This document shows, one piece after another, positions 8,264 to 15,696 of a stretch of DNA of 37,118 nt (its first letter is position 1; each line of letters starts with the position of its first letter). Both the position numbers and the translations under genes were made by a program. The DNA comes from an uncultured Oscillospiraceae bacterium. GTDB taxonomy: Bacteria > Bacillota > Clostridia > Oscillospirales > Oscillospiraceae. The stretch covers positions 1 to 37,118 of the forward strand of contig CANPVS010000021.1 of the NCBI GenBank assembly GCA_947581795.1, read 5' to 3'. The notes below the pieces were generated by a model. The model saw only the letters and a program-made list of their open reading frames with translations, was not told the origin of the DNA and searched no databases.

Positions 8264-9226
8264 ATGCCGTATATCGTCATTGACCTGGAGTGGAACCAGG
8301 CCATGAGCGCAAAATCCTCTGTGTTCAACCATCTTCCCATCCATCTGCGGGGCGAGATCATCCAGATCGGCGCGGTGAAGCTGAACGACGACCTCACCCC
8401 CGGCGAGGAGTTTCAGTGCGACGTGAGCCCCGTGTGGTTCCGGAAGATGCACTATAAAGTAAAAAAGCTCACCGGCTTCGACAACGACCGCCTGGCCCAC
8501 GGACTTCCCTTCCCCCAGGCGCTGGAGAAGTTCCTGGCCTGGTGCGGCCCGGACTGCACCTTTATGACCTGGGGCTACGACGACAGCGGCATCATGGAGC
8601 AGAACTGCATCATCCACGACCTGGACATCGACTGGATGGGCCAGTGGGTGAACCTGCAGGTGGTGTACAACATCCTCACCGAGGACCCGGACCACAACCA
8701 GAAATCCCTGGAGACCGCCATGGAGCACTTCGGCATCGAGCAGACCCGTGTGGCCCATGACGCCCTGGGCGACGCCTACAACACCGCCCTCGTCTGCTCC
8801 CGTCTGGACCTTGCCGAGGGCCTGGCCCGGTACGCCGAGTGGGCCGGCCAGCTCACCCGCAAGACCCACGGCGCCGGCGATCAGAGCGGTCCGGACCCCA
8901 TCGAGCACTCCGTCTCCGACGCCTATCCCACCCGGGAGGCCCTGTGGGAGGCCGCGGAGCAGTCCCGGGCCGTGTGCCCCGTCTGCGGGAAGCTGCTGGA
9001 GCGCACCGGCTGGGTGAGCCAGGGGGACCACCGGTACATGTCTCTCGCCAAGTGCGACGAGCACGGGGCCTACCTCTGCCGCATCCGGCTGCGCCGGGAG
9101 GAGGACGGCTCCTGGGTCGCCAACCGGCTCTTGTATGAGGCCGACGAGGAGATGGAGGCCAATTTCCTGGCCCGCCAGGCCAAGCCCCGCCGCCGCAGGA
9201 GACGGAGCGGCAAGAAGCCAAACTGA
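8264..9226 (+). CDS. 3'-5' exonuclease of the DEDDh (RNase T/KapD-like) family with C-terminal zinc-ribbon-like region
   Basis: This 320-residue protein contains a DnaQ/RNase T-fold nuclease in residues 1 to about 190. The acidic metal ligands are visible: DLEWNQ at the start (DxE), GYDDSGIMEQN in the middle, and HDALGDAYN (the H and D of the DEDDh class). The closest described group is the KapD/inhibitor-of-KinA-like exonucleases of Firmicutes. Residues about 235-290 add CPVCG and a later Cys-His-Cys set (CDEHGAYLC), a likely small zinc-binding domain, then a very basic tail (RRRRRRSGKK) that could bind nucleic acid. A start 23 codons upstream exists, but AGGAAGG and the promoter position fix the ATG at 8264, giving MPYIVIDLEW. 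Substrate (RNA or DNA) is not known. Confidence 0.88.
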   Translation: MPYIVIDLEWNQAMSAKSSVFNHLPIHLRGEIIQIGAVKLNDDLTPGEEFQCDVSPVWFRKMHYKVKKLTGFDNDRLAHGLPFPQALEKFLAWCGPDCTFMTWGYDDSGIMEQNCIIHDLDIDWMGQWVNLQVVYNILTEDPDHNQKSLETAMEHFGIEQTRVAHDALGDAYNTALVCSRLDLAEGLARYAEWAGQLTRKTHGAGDQSGPDPIEHSVSDAYPTREALWEAAEQSRAVCPVCGKLLERTGWVSQGDHRYMSLAKCDEHGAYLCRIRLRREEDGSWVANRLLYEADEEMEANFLARQAKPRRRRRRSGKKPN

Positions 9227-9235
9227 TACGACAAG

Positions 9236-9275
9236 AAAGCCCGGACCGCTCGGTCCGGGCTTTACCGTATTTTTT
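9236..9275. terminator. Terminator between the exonuclease gene and xerD
   Basis: A perfect 12-bp stem (9236-9247 with 9252-9263) with a four-base loop is followed by ACCGTATTTTTT on the plus strand. The T-run touches the xerD stop codon; on the minus strand the stem is followed by CTTGTCG, so termination is mainly for the exonuclease gene. Confidence 0.85.
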
Positions 9276-10164
9276 ACGCCCTGGGATGGGCCTTGTTGTA
9301 CACGTCCTTCAGCTGCTTTTTCACCAGCTGGGAGTAGATCTGGGTGGAGCTGATGTCCGCGTGGCCCAGCATCTCCTGGATGGAGTGCAGGTCCGCGCCG
9401 TTCTCCAAAAGATGGGTGGCGAAGCTGTGGCGCAGGGTGTGGGGCGTGATGTCCTTTTCGATGCCCGCCTTCTGCTGATAGCTCTTCACGATCTTCCAGA
9501 AGCCCTGGCGGCTCATGCGCTCCCCGCTCACATTCACGAACAGCGCCCGCTCGGCGGGATTGGCGATCATCTCAGGACGGATGAAGTCCACGTAGTCCTT
9601 GAGGGCCTTCACGGCCTTGGGATACAGGGGGATGGAGCGGACCTTGTCCCGGCTGCGGCAGTTGATGATGCCGGCGGACAGGTTCACGTCCGACACGTCC
9701 AGGCCGATGAGCTCGCTCACCCGGATGCCCGTGGCGTACAAAAGCTCCAGCATGGCCCGGTCCCGGTAGCCCTTCCGGTCGGTGCACTCGGGCTGGCTCA
9801 GCAGCAGCTCCACCTCCTGGGCGGTCAGGACCTCCGGCAGCTTATGGGCGGCCTTGTCCGGCACCAGCTTCCCGGTGGGGTTGGCCTCCACGTAGCCGTG
9901 GAGCTTCATCCACACGTAGAAGTTTTTAAGCGATGCGATGTTACGGGAAACCGTGGCCACCGACTTGCCCGCCTCGCGCAGATGATCGATATAGCCGTTC
10001 AGGTCCTTCTCCCCGGCAGTGACATAATCGACGCCGCCGTTGGCCTCCAGATACTCGCCGAACTGGCGGATGTCCCGCAGATAAGAACTCAACGTATTGC
10101 GGGACGCCTTCTTCTCGTCGGTCAGATACCGCTCATACTTCGCGATGCACTCCTGATTCGTCAC
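9274..10164 (-). CDS. xerD: Tyrosine recombinase of the XerC/XerD family
   Basis: Site-specific recombinase, probably XerD, which resolves chromosome dimers at dif with a partner. It has the core-binding SAM-like domain (residues 1 to about 90) and the catalytic domain with all signature residues: Arg in TGIRVSELIGL, the beta-hairpin Lys in RSRDKVRSIPL, HTLRHSFATH (H-x-x-R), LGHADISSTQIYSQL (His and the Tyr nucleophile). At 296 residues it is the usual Xer length. A GTG at 10164 with GAGGAG ten bases upstream is chosen; an ATG eight codons earlier (10188) has no ribosome site and lies only about 16 bases from the predicted transcription start. A second Xer is not in the window, so XerC versus XerD is not settled, and no integrative element surrounds it. 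Confidence 0.9.
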   Translation of the reverse strand: MTNQECIAKYERYLTDEKKASRNTLSSYLRDIRQFGEYLEANGGVDYVTAGEKDLNGYIDHLREAGKSVATVSRNIASLKNFYVWMKLHGYVEANPTGKLVPDKAAHKLPEVLTAQEVELLLSQPECTDRKGYRDRAMLELLYATGIRVSELIGLDVSDVNLSAGIINCRSRDKVRSIPLYPKAVKALKDYVDFIRPEMIANPAERALFVNVSGERMSRQGFWKIVKSYQQKAGIEKDITPHTLRHSFATHLLENGADLHSIQEMLGHADISSTQIYSQLVKKQLKDVYNKAHPRA

Positions 10165-10210
10165 CGTGACCACGCTCCTCGATGTCATTTGACATAATTA
10201 TCGTAAGGCC

Positions 10211-10239
10211 ACTATAATACATCTTCAAGGAGTAATCAA
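10211..10239 (-). promoter_or_regulatory. Sigma-A promoter for xerD
   Basis: On the minus strand TTGATT (10234-10239), 17 bases, TATAGT (10211-10216). Predicted start near 10204, which favours the GTG start at 10164 because only that leaves room for a ribosome site. Confidence 0.7.
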
Positions 10240-10256
10240 GCTTTTTTCGCGAAAAA

Positions 10257-10417
10257 TGTAAATTTTGTAACTTTTAACTACAGTTACGTCAACAAAATTA
10301 TTAAAAAAGTTACGTTTTGTAATTCTATTCCCTGCATCCCCCAAAATATCGCCCCACGTCTTGCGGATTTAGTTACATTGAATAACGATATTTTGTGTCT
10401 ATGTAACTTTTTGTTAC
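10257..10417. promoter_or_regulatory. AT-rich cluster of TGTAAH/GTTACA hexamers
   Basis: The 260-base gap upstream of xerD has repeated hexamers: TGTAAA (10257), TGTAAC (10266), GTTAC (10283), AGTTACG (10308-10314), TGTAAT (10318), GTTACA (10372), TGTAAC (10402) and TGTTAC (10412). TGTAACTTTT occurs twice exactly here and again at 15641 and, inverted, at 26669. It resembles a cluster of sites for one regulator, but no regulator is identified. Confidence 0.4.
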
Positions 10418-10452
10418 TTTTTATGCAGTTTACAAATTGTTATCAAAATTGC

Positions 10453-10854
10453 CTAACGACGGCGTTTTTTGCGGCCGGACCGGCGCACGGACAGCACCGC
10501 GCCTGCCAGACCTCCCGCCAGAAGAGCCGCCGCCAGGGCCCCCAGCCACAGGCCGAAGCTGTACCCCTCTCCCCCAAGGGCGCAGCAGAGGGCCGCGAGG
10601 ACAAGAAAGCCTCCGGCGATAGCCGCGCCGGTAGCCAGCGCCTGCCGCCGGCGGATATGGCAGATGAGGGCCGTTGGGACAAGCACGCCGATCCCCGCGC
10701 TGAGAGCGGCGCACAGCCACCCGGCGTTCTCCGGCAGCAGCTCCCCCCGTATGGCCCAGGCGAAGGGCAGCAAAAACAGCGCCGTGAGCACAAGGGCGCT
10801 TCCGGTCCCCGCGCCCACGCAGAACAGCAGGGACTTCTTTTTCAAAAACGACAT
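10453..10854 (-). CDS. yrzE: Small four-helix membrane protein, TIGR04086/YrzE family
   Basis: A 133-residue membrane protein of unknown function with four hydrophobic segments (near residues 10-32, 42-62, 70-90 and 97-118) and a very basic C-terminal tail (RRSGRKKRRR). Size, topology and position just downstream of yajC match the TIGR04086 family (Bacillus YrzE), which sits in the queA-tgt-yajC neighbourhood. An in-frame ATG at 10869 exists, but the GGGGGG run seven bases before the ATG at 10854 decides for MSFLKKKSLL. That G-run is one arm of a hairpin (10862-10900), so its translation may be controlled by RNA folding. The family call is from context and topology, not from a diagnostic motif. 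Confidence 0.75.
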   Translation of the reverse strand: MSFLKKKSLLFCVGAGTGSALVLTALFLLPFAWAIRGELLPENAGWLCAALSAGIGVLVPTALICHIRRRQALATGAAIAGGFLVLAALCCALGGEGYSFGLWLGALAAALLAGGLAGAVLSVRRSGRKKRRR

Positions 10855-10861
10855 GGAAATA

Positions 10862-10900
10862 CCCCCCATGAAAAGACTGGTACAGCCTATTCACGGGGGG
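10862..10900 (-). promoter_or_regulatory. Hairpin enclosing the yrzE ribosome-binding site
   Basis: 10862-10867 (C6) pairs with 10895-10900 (G6), and 10869-10872 with 10890-10893, around a 17-base loop with one A-C mismatch. Read on the minus strand, the G6 that serves as the yrzE ribosome site is the 3' arm. No T-run follows it. Confidence 0.5.
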
Positions 10901-10925
10901 ATCAAATTATTTGTCTTTTGGATGC

Positions 10926-11342
10926 TTACTTGGTCTCTTCCTCAGTCTGCTTGCCCACGCTGGACACGGCCCACTTGGTCAGCTGCATACGGACCCGGTC
11001 GTCGCTGGTCTCAATGACAATGGTGTTGTCACGCACGGCGACGATCTTGCCGATGATGCCGCCGATGGTGGTGATGGTATCGCCCACGGACAGGTTGTCG
11101 CGCATCTCCTGGGCCTTCTTCTTCCGCTTGTTCTCCGGACGGATCATGAAGAAGTAGAACACCGCGATGAGCACGACCATCATAATGATCATGCTGATAC
11201 CGCCGCCGGCAGCGGAGGCGGCCGCGCCGGTGCCGTCCGCGGCGGTGGTGGCAGCGGCGGGAGCGCAGCCGGACACCATAAGGGCGCCGACAGCGACTAT
11301 AATGGCAAGGGCCAGGACCCTGATCATGCTGGAACGCTTCAT
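10926..11342 (-). CDS. yajC: Preprotein translocase subunit YajC with a lipoprotein-type leader
   Basis: YajC is the small auxiliary subunit of the SecDF-YajC complex that aids Sec export. The 138-residue protein contains the family core: a membrane helix (MIIMMVVLIAVFYFFMIRP near residues 52-70), the conserved MIRPENKRKKKAQEMRDNL stretch, and the GDTITTIGGIIGKI beta segment near 83-96. Unusually, a second hydrophobic segment comes first and ends in LMVSGC, a good lipobox, followed by an Ala/Thr/Gly-rich linker. Most YajC proteins have a single helix and no lipobox. The ATG at 11342 follows GGAGGTAATCAA, and the promoter at 11370-11399 excludes an upstream start at 11432. secD and secF are not in the window. 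Confidence 0.92.
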   Translation of the reverse strand: MKRSSMIRVLALAIIVAVGALMVSGCAPAAATTAADGTGAAASAAGGGISMIIMMVVLIAVFYFFMIRPENKRKKKAQEMRDNLSVGDTITTIGGIIGKIVAVRDNTIVIETSDDRVRMQLTKWAVSSVGKQTEEETK

Positions 11343-11369
11343 TTGATTACCTCCAAATGTGTTATTGTT

Positions 11370-11399
11370 ATTATAATGTGTATCAGATACGGGTGTCAA
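11370..11399 (-). promoter_or_regulatory. Sigma-A promoter for yajC-yrzE inside the 3' end of tgt
   Basis: On the minus strand TTGACA (11394-11399), 18 bases, TATAAT (11370-11375). Both boxes match 6/6; the -35 box overlaps the last codons of tgt. Confidence 0.85.
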
Positions 11400-12516
11400 G
11401 CAATTTCGCGTATTTTGCCCGATAAGCGGCAAAGGCGCCCTTGTCCAGAGCCTGGCGTATCTCCGCCATCATGTTGTTGTAAAACCACAGGTTGTGCATC
11501 ACAGCCAGCCGCAGGCCCAGGGTCTCCCCCGCTTTGAACAGGTGGCGCACATAGGCCCGGCTGTACCGGCGGCACACAGGGCAGCCGCATTCCGGATCGA
11601 TGGGGCTCTCGTCCCGGGCGTATCGCTCGTTTTTCAGGTTGAGGATGCCCTGCTTCGTAAAGAGGTGGGCGTGGCGGCCGTTCCGGGCGGGCATGACGCA
11701 GTCGAACAGATCTATCCCCCGCCATACGCCCTCGATGATGTTCCCCGGGGTGCCCACGCCCATGAGATACCGGGGCCGATCCGCCGGCATGTGCTCCTGG
11801 ACGATCTCGATGGTGTCGTACATCTCCTGGTGGGTCTCCCCCACCGCAAGGCCGCCGATGGCGTAGCCAGGCAGGTCCAGCTCGGCGATGGCCTTCATGT
11901 GTTCCACCCGCAGGTCCGGGTAAACGCCCCCCTGGTTGATGCCAAAGAGCATCTGCCCGGGGTTCACCGCGTCGGGGGCGGCGTTATACTCCGCCAGCGC
12001 CGCCTTGCACCGCACCAGCCACCGGTATGTCCGCTTGTTGGCCGCCTCGAAATACTCCCGGGGCGAGGGGATCTTCACGCACTCGTCGAAGGCCATGGCC
12101 ACGTCGGAGCCCAAATTGGACTGGATGCGCATGCTCTGCTCCGGGCCGATGAACAGGTGCCGGCCGTCCACGTGGCTCTGGAAGGCCACCCCCTCCTCGG
12201 TCACCTTCCGCAGGCCCGCCAGAGAGAACACCTGGAAGCCGCCGCTGTCCGTGAGGATGGGGCCGTGCCAGTCCATGAACTTGTGAAGGCCCCCCATATC
12301 CCGGATGAGCTCGTCCCCGGGTCGGACGTGGAGGTGGTAGGTGTTGGAAAGCTCCACCTGGCAGCCCAGGTCCTCCAGGTCCTTGGCGGACAGGCCGCCC
12401 TTGATGGCGGCGGCGGTGCCCACGTTCATGAAGGCCGGGGTCTGCACCGTGCCGTGGGGCGTGGTGAACTCCCCCCGCCGGGCATGGCCCTCATCCTGTT
12501 TCAGCAGCTTAAACAT
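11383..12516 (-). CDS. tgt: Queuine/preQ1 tRNA-guanine transglycosylase Tgt
   Basis: Tgt swaps guanine-34 of tRNAs with GUN anticodons for preQ1, the step before QueA. The 377-residue protein has the TIM-barrel landmarks: the catalytic LTDSGGFQVFSL near residue 91, GINQGGVYPDLR and IGGLAVGE in the middle, the second Asp in DLFDCVMPARNGRHA, and the zinc site CGCPVCRRYSRAYVRHL with a following MHN His. The ATG at 12516 follows GAGGA. The reading frame stays open far upstream, through queA on another frame, but that is only GC-rich open frame. It has its own promoter (12549-12576) directly after the queA terminator. Confidence 0.97.
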   Translation of the reverse strand: MFKLLKQDEGHARRGEFTTPHGTVQTPAFMNVGTAAAIKGGLSAKDLEDLGCQVELSNTYHLHVRPGDELIRDMGGLHKFMDWHGPILTDSGGFQVFSLAGLRKVTEEGVAFQSHVDGRHLFIGPEQSMRIQSNLGSDVAMAFDECVKIPSPREYFEAANKRTYRWLVRCKAALAEYNAAPDAVNPGQMLFGINQGGVYPDLRVEHMKAIAELDLPGYAIGGLAVGETHQEMYDTIEIVQEHMPADRPRYLMGVGTPGNIIEGVWRGIDLFDCVMPARNGRHAHLFTKQGILNLKNERYARDESPIDPECGCPVCRRYSRAYVRHLFKAGETLGLRLAVMHNLWFYNNMMAEIRQALDKGAFAAYRAKYAKLLDTRI

Positions 12517-12548
12517 AGCGTCCTCACTTGAAAATAGTCGCAAAAGGT

Positions 12549-12576
12549 ATTGTATCAGGTTTTTCCCATATGTCAA
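12549..12576 (-). promoter_or_regulatory. Sigma-A promoter for tgt
   Basis: On the minus strand TTGACA (12571-12576), 16 bases, TACAAT (12549-12554). It begins three bases after the T-run of the queA terminator, a compact terminator-promoter junction. Confidence 0.75.
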
Positions 12577-12578
12577 TG

Positions 12579-12606
12579 AAAAGGCCGGGAGATCGCCTTC
12601 CCGGCC
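12579..12606 (-). terminator. Terminator after queA
   Basis: GGCCGGGA (12583-12590) pairs with TCCCGGCC (12599-12606) around eight bases and is followed on the minus strand by TTTT (12579-12582). Confidence 0.8.
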
Positions 12607-12620
12607 CATCTGTATCGTTT

Positions 12621-13643
12621 TCAGTGGATGAACATCGCGTCCCCAAAGGAGAAGAACCGGTATTCCATCTCCACCGCCTCCTTGTAGGCGGCCAGGATGT
12701 TCTCCCGTCCCGCCAGGGCGGACACCAGCATCACCAGCGTGGAACCCGGCAGGTGGAAGTTGGTCACCAGCGCGTCGATGCACTTGAATTTGTATCCCGG
12801 GTAGATGAAGATGTTGGTCCATCCGCTGTCGGCCCGGAGACGGCCGTCCTCCCCGGTGAAGCTCTCCAATGTGCGGCAGCTGGTGGTGCCCACGGAAACG
12901 ACGCGGTTCCCGGCCGCTTTGGCCCGGTTCACCGCCTGGGCGGTGTCCGCCGGGACGGTGCAGAACTCCGAGTGCATCTCGTGGTCCTCTATATCCTCCG
13001 CCTTCACTGGCCGGAAGGTACCGAGGCCCACGTGCAGCGTCACAAATCGCACGTCCACGCCCATGGCCCGGATCTTGTCCAGCAGTTCCGGGGTGAAATG
13101 GAGCCCCGCCGTGGGTGCGGCGGCGCTGCCGGGGTGCTTGGAGTAGACGGTCTGGTACCGCTCCGGGTCGGCCAGCTGCTCCTTGATGTAGGGCGGCAGG
13201 GGCATGCGGCCGAGCCGTTCCAATATCTCCAGGAAGATGCCCTCGTACTGGAACCGGATGACCCGGTTGCCCCCCTCGGACACGGATTCCACCTCGCCGG
13301 TGAGCTCGCCGTCGCCGAAGATGACCTGATGGCCGGGGCGCATCTTCTTCCCCGGCCGGACCAGGCACTCCCACCGCTTGTCCCCCAGGTCCCGGAGGAG
13401 CACCACCTCGATGGCCCCGCCGGTGGGGCGGGCGCCGATGAGCCGGGCCGGGATGACCCGGGAGTCGTTGAGGACCATGCAGTCCCCGGGCCGGAGGTAT
13501 TCCGGCAAGTCGTAAAAGTGCCGGTGTTCCCGCGCGCCGGTGGTCTTGTCCAGCACCAGCAGCCGGGAGCCGTCCCGGCGCTCCAGGGGCGTCTGGGCGA
13601 TGAGCCGTTCCGGCAGGTCATACATAAAATCGGATGTCTTCAA
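12621..13643 (-). CDS. queA: S-adenosylmethionine:tRNA ribosyltransferase-isomerase QueA
   Basis: QueA transfers the ribosyl part of SAM to preQ1-modified tRNA, giving epoxyqueuosine; tgt next door does the preceding step. The 340-residue protein matches family length and shows [19 protein letters not shown] at the start, [13 protein letters not shown] near residue 58, [14 protein letters not shown] near 170, and the C-terminal [15 protein letters not shown]. The start codon is TTG at 13643, set by GGAG eight bases upstream; that ribosome site lies inside the last codons of the SLH/SpoIID gene, whose stop is only three bases away. Translation of the two genes is therefore probably coupled although their functions differ. 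Confidence 0.96.
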   Translation of the reverse strand: MKTSDFMYDLPERLIAQTPLERRDGSRLLVLDKTTGAREHRHFYDLPEYLRPGDCMVLNDSRVIPARLIGARPTGGAIEVVLLRDLGDKRWECLVRPGKKMRPGHQVIFGDGELTGEVESVSEGGNRVIRFQYEGIFLEILERLGRMPLPPYIKEQLADPERYQTVYSKHPGSAAAPTAGLHFTPELLDKIRAMGVDVRFVTLHVGLGTFRPVKAEDIEDHEMHSEFCTVPADTAQAVNRAKAAGNRVVSVGTTSCRTLESFTGEDGRLRADSGWTNIFIYPGYKFKCIDALVTNFHLPGSTLVMLVSALAGRENILAAYKEAVEMEYRFFSFGDAMFIH

Positions 13644-13646
13644 AGT

Positions 13647-15536
13647 TTACACTCCAAATTGCAGATGGGTCCCCGTGTAGTAGAAGCCCAGGATGTCTGT
13701 GTAGTTTTTGTTGAAATACTTGCCCATAGAGTAGGCGCCCCACTGGCTCAGACCCACCCGGTGGCTGGCCCGGACCAGGGAGTTGTAGTTGGATATCTCG
13801 TTTTTCACATAGGTCTCATAGGGGTCTTCCTTGGCAACCAGATAGGGGTAATTGGTGCCGAACACCTGCTGGGCGCTGAGGATCTGGCCCCCGTCGCAGG
13901 CGGAGAAGGAACACAGGCATATCTCGCCGTTATAGGTGAGGTACTGGCCCTCGGTGGCGTCCACCGCCGCGTCGGTGGCGGCAAAGGAGCTCTCGCCGTA
14001 GGTCCGGCGGCCCTGATAGGCCTGGGTGCCGTCGTTGGCCACCACGTCGATGCCGAAGCTGAGATAGACCAGGTCCGTCTTTTGGATGTGGCTGCGGGAG
14101 GCCACCGCCGCCGCCTTCATGGTCTCGGCGGGCCAGGTGAAGCCGAACTCCCAGGGCAGGACGCCCTTCACGTAGTCCTCGATGCCCACGAAGTTGATGA
14201 CGGTGATCTTTCCGGGGGCGTTGGCCGCCGGGCGCAGCTCAAAGTCGCCGTTGTAGCTGTAGCTGTTGTTCACCTTTGTAAGTCCCTTGGCGCCGCCCGT
14301 GGGGTGGATGGCCAGGGCGCTGGTGGTGACGGAGTGGACCACCTTCCCGCCGCTGTCCCGGATGGTGAAGACGTTGCCGCTGACCGTGACGGTGATGGAC
14401 CGGTCACTGATGGTTCCGGCTCCGTAGAACTGCCGGTCCGTGCCCATGATGCCGTACTCAAAGCCCGTGCCGTTCACGTTATATAGCGGCACCTGGGCCA
14501 GACATGTATTATAGGTATTGGTGCTCACATACAGCCCCACCCGGACAACCGTGAACCGGGGCTTCACCGTACCGCTCACGAAGGTGGCCGGGGTGTCCGC
14601 CGGGTAGCCGGGCACCGGCGCTTTGCTGGGGGCGGGGGTGGGTATAGGCCGATTGGCAGGCGTGGGCGTGGGCCGCAGGGTGGGCGCGGGCGGCATGGTG
14701 GAGGGCGTATTGCTCCCGCCGCAGGCGCTGTCAAAGCGCATGAGCATGGCCGCGGCCTGGGCCCGGGTGGCGGAGCCGCCAGGGTTGAAATACCCCTTTT
14801 CGTCCCCCTCCACCACGCCGGCCCGCTGCATGGCGGTGACGCTTGTCTTGGCCCAGGAACTAATTTTTGTACTGTCCTTAAAGGTGACGGCCGCGGCCTT
14901 CTGGGACACCTTCAGCCCCATGACCGTGGCGAACCGGTCCAGGAACGTGCATGCCTGCTGGCGGGTCACGTTCCCGTTGGGGGAGAACACCTTGTCGCTC
15001 AGGCCCTCGGCGACGCCCTTTTCATAGGCCCAAACCGCGTAACCGGCGTAGTATTGGCCGTAGGACACGTCGTTAAAGCTGTGGTAGCGGGGGGATATGT
15101 ACTGGGCGCTGACATAGCCCGTCTGGGAGCCCCGCTTGACCTTGTACCAGCTGCCGGACTTCCCCGCCAGCGTCACCGTGGCGCCACGGCTGAGCACGGT
15201 CACCACCCCGTAGCTGGTGCCGGGCCCGGAGCGCATGTTGACGCCGGAGCCGGTGACCTGTCCCGCCAGCCAGGTATCCGGGTCCACATGGGCGTACCGG
15301 CCCAGGACCGTGATGAACATGGCCCGGGTCATGACCCCGTTGGGGCTGAACTTGGTGTCGGAGGTGCCCTGGAAGAGGCCCCGGGCCGTCACGAAGTTCA
15401 CGGCGCTGGCGTACCACGCGGAGGAGGACACATCCGTAAAGCTGGCCGCGGAGGCGCCCGTGATCAGAAACGACGCCAGCGCCGCCACAATCAGCAGCGC
15501 CGCCAGCACCGGCCGGGATCGCTCCAGCAGTTTCAT
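13647..15536 (-). CDS. SLH-domain surface protein with SH3 and SpoIID/amidase-enhancer domains
   Basis: A secreted, wall-anchored protein of 629 residues. In order: signal peptide (residues 1 to about 31, ending ASAAS), SLH repeat 1 (FTDVSSSAWYASAVNF), a bacterial SH3 domain (about 90-147, VNMRSGPGTSYGVVTVL), SLH repeats 2 and 3 (about 150-270, FNDVSYGQYYAGY), a Pro/Thr linker (about 280-320), then a SpoIID domain: EDYVKGVLPWEF near 466, WPAETMKAAAVASRSHI, and near the end HRVGLSQWGAYSMG with ILGFYYTGT. SpoIID is a lytic transglycosylase acting on peptidoglycan in engulfment; here the domain is on a surface protein, as in vegetative SpoIID/LytB-like proteins. The ATG at 15536 follows GGGAGG. 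It has a strong promoter and leads into queA. Confidence 0.92.
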   Translation of the reverse strand: MKLLERSRPVLAALLIVAALASFLITGASAASFTDVSSSAWYASAVNFVTARGLFQGTSDTKFSPNGVMTRAMFITVLGRYAHVDPDTWLAGQVTGSGVNMRSGPGTSYGVVTVLSRGATVTLAGKSGSWYKVKRGSQTGYVSAQYISPRYHSFNDVSYGQYYAGYAVWAYEKGVAEGLSDKVFSPNGNVTRQQACTFLDRFATVMGLKVSQKAAAVTFKDSTKISSWAKTSVTAMQRAGVVEGDEKGYFNPGGSATRAQAAAMLMRFDSACGGSNTPSTMPPAPTLRPTPTPANRPIPTPAPSKAPVPGYPADTPATFVSGTVKPRFTVVRVGLYVSTNTYNTCLAQVPLYNVNGTGFEYGIMGTDRQFYGAGTISDRSITVTVSGNVFTIRDSGGKVVHSVTTSALAIHPTGGAKGLTKVNNSYSYNGDFELRPAANAPGKITVINFVGIEDYVKGVLPWEFGFTWPAETMKAAAVASRSHIQKTDLVYLSFGIDVVANDGTQAYQGRRTYGESSFAATDAAVDATEGQYLTYNGEICLCSFSACDGGQILSAQQVFGTNYPYLVAKEDPYETYVKNEISNYNSLVRASHRVGLSQWGAYSMGKYFNKNYTDILGFYYTGTHLQFGV

Positions 15537-15605
15537 ATTATGTCCTCCCTTCCCATCGAAAGACGATTGACGCGGCAAATGTGGTATGCTATACTTATCA
15601 AGCCT

Positions 15606-15634
15606 ACTATATACAATAAATTACAAATTGTCAA
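15606..15634 (-). promoter_or_regulatory. Strong sigma-A promoter for the SLH/SpoIID gene
   Basis: On the minus strand TTGACA (15629-15634), 17 bases, TATAGT (15606-15611). The same gap carries TGTAACTTTT at 15641-15650. For the divergent asd only a weak pair (TTCACA at 15649, TACAAT at 15672) is seen, too close to the asd ribosome site to be convincing. Confidence 0.8.
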
Positions 15635-15696
15635 CAATTATGTAACTTTTCACACCCTCTCCCCCGCGACATACAATGACTCAGGAGGTCAACGAT

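Noticed and set aside
10189..10452. A dif site next to xerD
   Set aside because: The AT-rich gap has TTATGTAA-like fragments but no 28-base sequence with paired XerC and XerD arms close to the Firmicute dif consensus.
11383..13374. A 663-residue version of Tgt with an N-terminal extension
   Set aside because: The extra residues are an out-of-frame reading of queA; the tgt promoter and ribosome site lie just before 12516.
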